From Myroides fluvii (GTDB lineage: Bacteria > Bacteroidota > Bacteroidia > Flavobacteriales > Flavobacteriaceae), in contig NZ_CP039934.1 in NCBI RefSeq assembly GCF_009792295.1, positions 62,001-126,000 on the forward strand: DNA of 64,000 nt, in the 5' to 3' direction. This document shows positions 57,694 to 64,000 of this stretch, piece after piece. Both the position numbers and the translations under genes were made by a program. Position 1 is the stretch's first letter. The number at the start of each line of letters is the position of its first letter. Under the pieces are notes generated by a model, which had not been told where the DNA came from, searched no databases, and worked only from the letters and a program-made list of their open reading frames with translations.

Positions 57694-59646
57694 TTATTCT
57701 CCGAACTGCTTCATTGACGAACTCACTTCTTTCTGAACAAAAGCAATAAATTCTTCAATTTTCATCGTTTGATTTGATTTTCCGTCGTCTCCGTGTTTGC
57801 GCACAGAAATGGTACCGTTCTTCTCTTCTTCCTCTCCTACAATCAGCATATAAGGGAATTTCTGCACCTCTGCTTCACGGATTTTCTTACCAATCGTTTC
57901 ATTTCTGTTATCTACGACCGCGCGAATTTCGTCATTTTCTAGCAAATCTAAAACTTTTTTCGCATATTTTTCATACTTCTCGCTCAAAGACAGGATTATA
58001 GCTTGTTCTGGCATCAACCAAAGTGGGAAATTTCCACCTGTATGCTCTAATAAAATAGCTATAAAACGCTCCATTGATCCGAAAGGTGCTCTGTGAATCA
58101 TCACAGGACGGTGTAATTCGTTATCTGATCCTTTGTAGGTCAACTCAAAACGCTCTGGTAAGTTGTAATCTACCTGAATCGTTCCCAACTGCCAGCTTCT
58201 TCCCAAAGCATCCTTCACCATAAAGTCTAATTTCGGACCATAGAAAGCAGCTTCTCCACTCTCGATCACGTAATTTAATCCTTTATCTTCGGCTGCATTG
58301 ATAATCGCTTGCTCTGCTTTTTCCCAGTTCTCTAATGATCCGATATATTTTTCGGGATTGCTTAAATCGCGAACGGATACTTGAGCTGTAAAGTTCTCAA
58401 ATCCTAAAGATCCGAAAACGTATAATACTAGGTCAATTACTTTTTTGAACTCTTCATCTAATTGATCTGGCGTACAGAAAATATGCGCATCATCTTGCGT
58501 AAATCCACGTACACGTGTCAATCCGTGTAATTCACCTGATTGCTCATAGCGATATACGGTTCCAAACTCAGCAAAACGCTTAGGCAAGTCTTTGTATGAC
58601 CAAGGTCTAGCGTTGTAAATTTCACAGTGGTGTGGACAGTTCATTGGTTTCAACAAGAACTCTTCCCCTTCTACTGGTGTGTGAATCGGCTGGAAGCTAT
58701 CTGCTCCATATTTAGCATAATGTCCCGAAGTAACATACAACTCTTTTTGTCCGATATGCGGAGTTACTACTTGTTCGTATCCTGCTTTTTTCTGTGCTTT
58801 ACGCAAGAAATATTCTAAGCGATCTCTAAGCGCAGCACCTTTTGGCAACCATAAAGGCAACCCTTGTCCTACTTTTTGAGAGAACGTAAATAACTCTAAT
58901 TCTTTTCCTAATTTACGGTGATCGCGTTTTTTAGCTTCTTCTAATAAAGTTAAATAATCCGTTAGATCTTTTTGTTTAGGGAATGAAATACCATATACAC
59001 GCGTTAGCTGTTTGTTTTTCTCATCTCCTCTCCAGTATGCACCAGCAATAGACAAGATTTTAAACGCTTTGATAATTCCTGTATTCGGAATATGTCCTCC
59101 ACGACATAAATCCGTAAATGTATCGTGATCGCAGAACGTAATTGTACCGTCTTCTAGGTTTTCAATTAATTCTACTTTATATGGATTTGCTTCGTTTTTA
59201 TACATTGCTAGTGCCTCTGCTTTAGAAGCTGAACGCATCGAAAACTCGTGTTTTCCTCTAGCGATATCTAAGAACTTATCTTCAATTCTCTTAAAATCGG
59301 CATCTGTTACCTTGTGCTCCATGAAGTCCACATCATAGTAGAATCCATTTTCAATGGCTGGACCGATGGTTAATTTGATGCCTGGGAATAATTCCAATAG
59401 CGCTTGCGCCATTACGTGAGAAGAAGAGTGCCAAAATGCTTTCTTTCCTTCTGTGTCATTCCATGAATATAAAACTAGACTACCGTCCGTGGTCAAAGCA
59501 GTGGTGGTTTCGATGGTGGTACCATTGAAGTTGGCAGAAATAATATTTCTCGCTAAACCTTCACTTATACTTTTAGCAACATCGAAAGGAGTTACCCCTG
59601 AGGCAAACTCTTTCACTGATCCGTCTGGTAATGTAATTTTTATCAT
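57694..59646 (-). CDS. thrS: Threonyl-tRNA synthetase
   Basis: 650 residues from ATG 59646. Charges tRNA-Thr. The domain order is complete: N-terminal TGS domain ([25 protein letters not shown]), editing domain with the [17 protein letters not shown] and the [10 protein letters not shown] motifs, catalytic class II core with [28 protein letters not shown] and [20 protein letters not shown], and a C-terminal anticodon-binding domain. Extension to 59700 would add hydrophobic residues and is rejected. First gene of the operon with infC 52 bases downstream. I saw no T-box or operator mimic upstream. Confidence 0.97.
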   Translation of the reverse strand: MIKITLPDGSVKEFASGVTPFDVAKSISEGLARNIISANFNGTTIETTTALTTDGSLVLYSWNDTEGKKAFWHSSSHVMAQALLELFPGIKLTIGPAIENGFYYDVDFMEHKVTDADFKRIEDKFLDIARGKHEFSMRSASKAEALAMYKNEANPYKVELIENLEDGTITFCDHDTFTDLCRGGHIPNTGIIKAFKILSIAGAYWRGDEKNKQLTRVYGISFPKQKDLTDYLTLLEEAKKRDHRKLGKELELFTFSQKVGQGLPLWLPKGAALRDRLEYFLRKAQKKAGYEQVVTPHIGQKELYVTSGHYAKYGADSFQPIHTPVEGEEFLLKPMNCPHHCEIYNARPWSYKDLPKRFAEFGTVYRYEQSGELHGLTRVRGFTQDDAHIFCTPDQLDEEFKKVIDLVLYVFGSLGFENFTAQVSVRDLSNPEKYIGSLENWEKAEQAIINAAEDKGLNYVIESGEAAFYGPKLDFMVKDALGRSWQLGTIQVDYNLPERFELTYKGSDNELHRPVMIHRAPFGSMERFIAILLEHTGGNFPLWLMPEQAIILSLSEKYEKYAKKVLDLLENDEIRAVVDNRNETIGKKIREAEVQKFPYMLIVGEEEEKNGTISVRKHGDDGKSNQTMKIEEFIAFVQKEVSSSMKQFGE

Positions 59647-59751
59647 AATTATTTTTAAAAAATGAGTTGCAAAGATACAGGTTTTAGCGAATAATAGCAA
59701 TACATTTTATTCGCTTTACACGCTTTTCTACTGAAATTAATGCAGCATGAC

Positions 59752-60126
59752 TCATTTGGATTTTAAACCCTTGTTTTTTTCCATCTGTTGGATAATTTCT
59801 TGGCGATACGTATTTCCCCAATTCGCGAGGGATTGAATGACGGGAGTCAACGTTATTCCAAAGGGAGAGATGGCGTATTCTACAGCTACGATAGCCCCAT
59901 CTAGTTCCGTTCGAAGCACCAATTGATTGAGTTCTAAATCTCGCAATTCTTTACTGAGTACTTTAGCTGAAATATCGCCTAGTGCTCGTTGCAGTTCCAT
60001 GAAGCGCAATTTATCGTGTAATAATAGCGTACCGAGAATATGCAACTTCCATTTTCCACTTAAAATGGACATGCTGTCTTTGATTCCCATTACATTGGTC
60101 TTACACTGTGCTCGTTGTTCCTCCAT
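59752..60126 (-). CDS. HxlR family transcriptional regulator
   Basis: 124 residues, winged helix. Pattern: C near the N-terminus (QCKTNV, Cys8), then SILSGKWKLHILGTLLLHDKLRFMELQRALGDISAKVLSKELRDLELNQLVLRTE, which is the HxlR/YodB core, and ALTPVIQSLANWG near the end. Cys8 corresponds to the redox-sensing Cys of YodB/QorR-like members. It is divergent from the DoxX-like gene (60298), 170 bases apart, which is its likely target, with electrophile stress as possible signal (inference). Confidence 0.88.
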   Translation of the reverse strand: MEEQRAQCKTNVMGIKDSMSILSGKWKLHILGTLLLHDKLRFMELQRALGDISAKVLSKELRDLELNQLVLRTELDGAIVAVEYAISPFGITLTPVIQSLANWGNTYRQEIIQQMEKNKGLKSK

Positions 60127-60297
60127 TGCTGTACTAAAATTACGCGAGAGGTAAAGGTATGAAAAATTAACGACATTATCCCTATTTTATCTCCCTGCAC
60201 CATCAAGTTACCAAAAAGTAACTACTTACCTCTTGGTTAGGCCTGCTATTTTCTCGTTTTAATCCACCTAACTTTGCCTAACAAATCAAAAACAAAC

Positions 60298-60672
60298 ATG
60301 ATGAACAAAAAAATAATCTACTGGTTATCAACCGCTTTATTCAGCGCTTTTATGTTATTCAGCGCATATGGCTATTTTACAGATCCTACTTTTAAGGAAG
60401 CTTTTGTCTATTTGGGTTATCCCGATTATTTTAGAATTGAACTTGCAATTGCAAAAATACTTGGTGCACTAGCACTGTTGCTTCCTTTTATTCCTCGCAT
60501 ACTGAAAGGATTTGCCTATGCGGGTTTCACCATTAATATTATAGGTGCAGCAATTGCTCATCTAGCCGTTGGTGAGGGTATCGGTTCTTTAACGCTTATT
60601 TTTGTAGCGGCTATTTTATTGCTTGTTTCCTATATATTCAACCCTAGCACCACTTGCAATTCAGCAAAATAA
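60298..60672 (+). CDS. DoxX-like membrane protein
   Basis: 124 residues with four membrane helices. Sequence pattern: FSAFMLFSAYGYFTDPTFKEAFVYLGYPDYFRIELAIAKILGALALLLPFIPRILKGFAYAGFTINIIGAAIAHLAVGEG, typical of DoxX_2-type proteins (PF13564). Such proteins are often quinone- or stress-related and frequently paired with HxlR or MarR regulators, as here. ATG 60298 is preferred to the TTG at 60274. Function not established; monocistronic. Confidence 0.85.
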   Translation: MMNKKIIYWLSTALFSAFMLFSAYGYFTDPTFKEAFVYLGYPDYFRIELAIAKILGALALLLPFIPRILKGFAYAGFTINIIGAAIAHLAVGEGIGSLTLIFVAAILLLVSYIFNPSTTCNSAK

Positions 60673-60865
60673 AACAGAGGGCTATATAGGGAGGGCAAAC
60701 TTCCTAGTACTCCCTCCTCTTTGCTAAGCCTTAATTACCTCAATGCATTTAGAGGGCAAAAAGGAAAATAGCAACGGCAAAAAAGTATTCTTAGCAGAAG
60801 GTTTCAAAAATTATAACAAAAAGTGTACTTTCGCACTGTATTTTACAACGCAACACACACATTTT

Positions 60866-61888
60866 ATGTACAAGAGTATTCTCAAACCGTTTTTCTTTTC
60901 TTTAGATCCTGAAAAGGCGCACCATTTTACGTTCAACTCGTTGAAATTCATCAACAAAATTCCGGGAGTATCTGCCATGATTCGCTCGAAATTCCAGGTG
61001 AATGATCCGCGTCTGAAACGCGAAGTATTTGGATTAACGTTTAAAAATCCAGTTGGATTAGCTGCTGGTTTGGATAAAGATGCGAAATTGTACAGTGAGT
61101 TGGAGCATTTCGGTTTTGGTTTTATTGAAATTGGAACGATTACCCCTAAAGCACAAGACGGAAATCCCAAGAAGCGCTTATTCCGCTTAGTGGAGGACAA
61201 CGCTTTAATCAACCGCATGGGATTCAACAATGGGGGAATTGATCAGGCGATTGAGCGTTTGAAGAAAAACAAAGGGACTTTAATCGGTGGAAATATCGGT
61301 AAAAACAAAGTTACGCCAAACGAGCAAGCGATTGACGATTACGAGATTTGCTTTGATGCGCTATTTCCTTATGTGGATTATTTCGTAGTGAATGTGAGTT
61401 CTCCGAACACGCCAAACTTACGAGCACTACAGGATAAAGAGCCGCTTACAGCTTTGTTGAATGCGTTGCAAACGAAAAACAACAGCAAACCGAAAAGCAA
61501 ACCGATTCTCTTGAAAATCGCACCCGATTTGACGGATAGCCAACTGTTGGACATCATTGACATTGTGGCGGATACGAAAATTGCCGGTGTCATTGCAACC
61601 AATACAACGATTAGTCGCGAAGGTTTACAATCGGACAAAAAGGTTGAAACAGGAGGATTAAGTGGAAAACCCTTAACGCAACGCAGTACAGAAGTGATTC
61701 GCTTCTTAGCAGATAAGAGCAACCGCGCTTTCCCAATCATCGGTGTGGGTGGAATTCACTCCCCTGAAGACGCCATAGAGAAATTAGAAGCCGGTGCATC
61801 ATTGATTCAGTTATACACCGGATTTATTTATGAAGGTCCAGCTTTGATTCAAGCAATCAACAAGAAAATCTTAGAACAATACAAATAA
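60866..61888 (+). CDS. pyrD: Dihydroorotate dehydrogenase (quinone), class 2
   Basis: 340 residues from ATG 60866. Oxidises dihydroorotate to orotate with FMN, passing electrons to membrane quinones (pyrimidine synthesis). The N-terminal helices [27 protein letters not shown] form the quinone tunnel. The FMN/catalytic part shows [40 protein letters not shown], the catalytic Ser region [14 protein letters not shown], and [34 protein letters not shown]. The long upstream frame from 60743 is rejected; it includes the promoter-like TACTTTCG at about 60828. A terminator follows. Confidence 0.95.
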   Translation: MYKSILKPFFFSLDPEKAHHFTFNSLKFINKIPGVSAMIRSKFQVNDPRLKREVFGLTFKNPVGLAAGLDKDAKLYSELEHFGFGFIEIGTITPKAQDGNPKKRLFRLVEDNALINRMGFNNGGIDQAIERLKKNKGTLIGGNIGKNKVTPNEQAIDDYEICFDALFPYVDYFVVNVSSPNTPNLRALQDKEPLTALLNALQTKNNSKPKSKPILLKIAPDLTDSQLLDIIDIVADTKIAGVIATNTTISREGLQSDKKVETGGLSGKPLTQRSTEVIRFLADKSNRAFPIIGVGGIHSPEDAIEKLEAGASLIQLYTGFIYEGPALIQAINKKILEQYK

Positions 61889-61889
61889 G

Positions 61890-61918
61890 AAAAATCCGCC
61901 AATGGGCGGATTTTTTTA
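61890..61918. terminator. Terminator of pyrD
   Basis: AAAATCCGCC/GGCGGATTTT stem, 5-base loop, T8 tail. Confidence 0.92.
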
Positions 61919-61926
61919 TGCTATAC

Positions 61927-62265
61927 TCATTCTTCTTCGAGCATTGACGTGCCTTTTGAGCAATCCCCTGAGGTCCATTCCCACACTTCGTGCAAGCGAA
62001 TTTTACCACGAGCTAGTATTTCAGGTTTTGATTGACACCTACCCGTCATTAACTCTCCTTTATCATTAATTTGATGGTATCGCATGTCAATCTCTCCTCT
62101 TTCATTTACAAGTCCGAGTAAATGCCCACGCACAATCTTTCCGCCTTGGTAAGTTGCCGTTAAGATATTCCCTTCTTGCTTGTAGTGAAACACCGTTTCG
62201 TTGGAGGTTTCCCCATTGGGTGTATTACTTGCTGCTCTAAATATTTTGTTGTTGTAGTTAATCAT
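61927..62265 (-). CDS. Small beta-rich protein, loosely annotated as N-acetylglutamate synthase-like
   Basis: 112 residues. Pattern MINYNNKIFRAASNTPNGETSNETVFHYKQEGNILTATYQGGKIVRGHLLGLVNERGEIDMRYHQINDKGELMTGRCQSKPE..., ending LHEVWEWTSGDCSKGTSMLEEE. Homologues in Flavobacteria have, from memory, been labelled n-acetylglutamate synthase without known evidence; no acetyl-CoA motif is visible. I treat it as an uncharacterised single-domain family of repeated beta strands. It is on the minus strand behind a HEAT-repeat lipoprotein gene (11-base gap). Confidence 0.7.
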   Translation of the reverse strand: MINYNNKIFRAASNTPNGETSNETVFHYKQEGNILTATYQGGKIVRGHLLGLVNERGEIDMRYHQINDKGELMTGRCQSKPEILARGKIRLHEVWEWTSGDCSKGTSMLEEE

Positions 62266-62276
62266 GTTGTTCTTTT

Positions 62277-63329
62277 TTAGTATGTATGCTCCAGTTGATA
62301 TTTCACTTGTTCCATGCTGTAATCACTCAATTTTATTTTAGCCTGGATTGGATTGTATAACGCATTGGGATACTTTAATATAGCCAATAAAAGGTACTCG
62401 CAACATGTTTCTCTTCTATATTCGTTTTCGATTTGAAAGGTTCGATTAAACAGTTCCACGGTTTTTTCATTGGGATATTTAGCCAATACTTGGTAACACA
62501 AGCGCAATTGAGAATGAGACAATTGATCATTATTCAATCCCTCTTCAAAAAATTGCACCACTTCCTCGTAAAAATAGTCATCGGTAAATTCCAACATCGC
62601 TTGTAAAGCCTGATAGGGTGATTCTTCTTCTTGAAGAAAGGAAGCAATTAACGCTTTATCTTCTTGCTTTTTATACCTCGCTAAAGGAATCAAAGCCGCT
62701 GATTCTCTTTTCTCTTTCACTACTTGTCTTATTCTACTGTAATATTCCGCTTGGGGCGCTAAGTCCTCTAGCACGCTTCTTCTTTCATAGAGCACTATGT
62801 TTTCATCATAGATAAAAATACTTTCTAACGTGGTTTGTTCCACTTCATTTAGTTTGTATCCTTGGTAATCTTCCTCATAATATTTTACTACTCCAACGAA
62901 GTAGTCGCCTGTGTATTCAGAGCCTCCCAAGCAACCGCTCAACGTTTCTACTCTCGTTGTATCTTGCAAATGAGCCAATAAAATCGGAAATACCTGATCT
63001 GAGTTTTTAGCCGCTAAAGCCCTAAAGGCGTAACAACGCACTACTGGATTAGCATAATCGGTTAAGGCTGCCAATTGATCCATTGTAGCTATCTCTTTTA
63101 GTTGATTATACCTCTTCCACTGTTCTGAAGCATATCCTCCATCCCCAACATATTCACTTTCAACAACATTGTAAGCTTCCAGTTCTTCCACTACTTTCTT
63201 TAAAGCCGGAAGACTGTCTAACTGAAGGGTGAATTTCACTTCTTCCTGTTGGTTTATTTGCTGTTTATCTTTGCAGTTAAACAACGCCATACACAGTACA
63301 ATACTACATACAAAAGCAATGATTTTCAT
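62277..63329 (-). CDS. HEAT-repeat lipoprotein
   Basis: 350 residues. Signal peptide with lipobox (about 1-19, VCSIVLCMALFNC). The rest is helical with short repeats similar to HEAT/armadillo units, e.g. ALTDYANPVVRCYAFRALAAK, LLAHLQDTTRVETLSGCLGGSEYTG and LIPLARYKKQEDKALIASFLQEEESPYQALQAMLEFTDDYFYEEVVQFFEEGL. No enzyme motif. HEAT lipoproteins often serve as scaffolds; the role here is unknown. It forms a pair with the small beta-rich protein downstream. Confidence 0.75.
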   Translation of the reverse strand: MKIIAFVCSIVLCMALFNCKDKQQINQQEEVKFTLQLDSLPALKKVVEELEAYNVVESEYVGDGGYASEQWKRYNQLKEIATMDQLAALTDYANPVVRCYAFRALAAKNSDQVFPILLAHLQDTTRVETLSGCLGGSEYTGDYFVGVVKYYEEDYQGYKLNEVEQTTLESIFIYDENIVLYERRSVLEDLAPQAEYYSRIRQVVKEKRESAALIPLARYKKQEDKALIASFLQEEESPYQALQAMLEFTDDYFYEEVVQFFEEGLNNDQLSHSQLRLCYQVLAKYPNEKTVELFNRTFQIENEYRRETCCEYLLLAILKYPNALYNPIQAKIKLSDYSMEQVKYQLEHTY

Positions 63330-63416
63330 AGCCTTAATTTTTTAATATGGAATAGACTCTCTATCCCTTTGGATTACACTATATCAACGTACAATAACAG
63401 TTATTCTCAGCTGTAT

Positions 63417-64000
63417 CTACTTAAATACCTCAACACCTAAGGTAGAAAATCCCATGGTATTCAAATCCAAACATCCTCCAAAATGATTAATCACCTGATT
63501 GCCTATAAAAGGATAGAATGAACCAAAAAGATCGTTCTGAGGGAGGAGTATTGGCTCCAACTTACCCTTTTCCACATCAATGGTATAGAAACAAGCCTGT
63601 TCTTCCTCAGTTCCCTCCACAACGGTATCGTATACATAAGAGAAATACACCCGATTTCCTTTGATAAAATAGTCCGGCGCATAGTGCAAAGAAGAATCAA
63701 AATCCAACTTAATCTGCCATGCTACTTGTCCTTCTTTGTACAACGTTGCGATATAATCCCCATCAATATAGAAATAGGTTTCTGTATCGATCAAAGACAG
63801 GCGGTAAATCAATCGATTAGATGGCAAGGAAACAACCTGCCCTTCCCCTGTTTGAAAATCGTAGCGAAACGCTTCTGCTTTTTTTCTGGGATTCGGCAAA
63901 ACAAAGGTTTGCATTTGCTCATTCAAATGACCATAAGTAAGCGGATGAGCTCCAGGAAAAGTGTATACCACTTCTTCTGTTTGCCAATTGTAAATAAACA
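63417..64000 (-). CDS. Beta-propeller-like hypothetical protein (cut by window edge)
   Basis: The frame is open through the right edge, so the 5' end lies outside. The visible C-terminal 194 residues contain propeller-like strand pairs (NWQTEEVVYTFPG, RYDFQTGEGQVVSLPSN, YFYIDGDYIATLYKEGQVAWQIKLD, CFYTIDVEKGKLEPILL), reminiscent of the PQQ-like repeat in the gene at 33993 but weaker. Without the N-terminus I cannot see whether it has a signal peptide. It lies 87 bases upstream of the HEAT lipoprotein gene on the same strand. Confidence 0.7.
   Translation of the reverse strand, partial: FIYNWQTEEVVYTFPGAHPLTYGHLNEQMQTFVLPNPRKKAEAFRYDFQTGEGQVVSLPSNRLIYRLSLIDTETYFYIDGDYIATLYKEGQVAWQIKLDFDSSLHYAPDYFIKGNRVYFSYVYDTVVEGTEEEQACFYTIDVEKGKLEPILLPQNDLFGSFYPFIGNQVINHFGGCLDLNTMGFSTLGVEVFK

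Noticed and set aside
57654-59700. thrS starting at 59700
   Set aside because: The added 18 residues are hydrophobic and precede the standard TGS start; ATG 59646 fits the family.
60743-60865. N-terminal extension of pyrD by 41 residues
   Set aside because: Lys/Asn-rich sequence unlike the family, overlapping a likely promoter.

Overview
The window looks like chromosomal DNA from a member of the Flavobacteriaceae (Bacteroidota); a Myroides-like organism is my best guess, by inference only. The evidence is the low G+C content, promoters of the TTG-N19-TAnnTTTG type (best example upstream of the tRNA-Tyr genes), almost no Shine-Dalgarno sequences, and typical families: the secreted PQQ-like propeller, DUF1015, acyl-ACP thioesterase, DsrE and META-domain proteins, and HisKA_3 kinases fused to TPRs. 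No phage, transposase, CRISPR array or defence island was found.

Layout. 1-5.3 kb: a response regulator cut by the window edge, an AraC regulator, an orphan hypothetical gene, an FAD monooxygenase and an AlkC-like repair protein. 5.4-15.1 kb: hydrolase, guaB, HMG-CoA lyase, SseB-like protein, lipoproteins, a PhnP-like metallo-hydrolase, a large conserved protein of unknown role and an SMR transporter. 15.1-19.3 kb: a signalling island with a TPR histidine kinase, a small lipoprotein carrying a duplicated 12-residue motif, and two LuxR-type response regulators. 19.6-23 kb: nitrilase-type amidase, two GNAT acetyltransferases and a decayed grpB. 23.1-23.7 kb: three identical tRNA-Tyr genes and an atypical tRNA-Cys-like gene. 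23.9-27.5 kb: pdxY, a DegT aminotransferase and the first glyA (all PLP-related). 28-32.6 kb: flavohemoprotein with an Rrf2 regulator, a repeat-rich spacer and an exported flavodoxin-RidA fusion divergent from an AraC regulator. 32.7-45 kb: smpB, the propeller protein, pcm and a long co-directional series (Gfo/Idh oxidoreductase, hydroxyacyl-CoA dehydrogenase, DUF1015, YggS, exonuclease/GIY-YIG, ion channel, miaA, thioesterase). 45-48 kb: second glyA and fumarylacetoacetase. 48.2-55.9 kb: ftsE-like gene followed by a surface-polysaccharide cluster (four glycosyltransferases, sugar ketoisomerase, flippase, sugar aminotransferase). 56.3-59.7 kb: the classical thrS-infC-rpmI-rplT operon. 59.7-64 kb: HxlR/DoxX pair, pyrD and lipoproteins, the last gene cut by the window edge.

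The most unusual feature is not a protein. At least seven intergenic or gene-end sites carry tandem repeats with a strict 7-nt period, the longest being 24 uninterrupted units (168 bp). They fall into two sequence families, GTTAACC-like and CAACAAT-like. A separate dispersed repeat with an internal inverted repeat and 17-bp tandem cores occurs at 30.1-30.6 and 35.4-35.5 kb. Other leads are a response regulator lacking its phospho-acceptor Asp, an infC gene apparently starting with ATA, a perfect inverted repeat between the guaB promoter and its start codon, and the odd tRNA-Cys-like gene.
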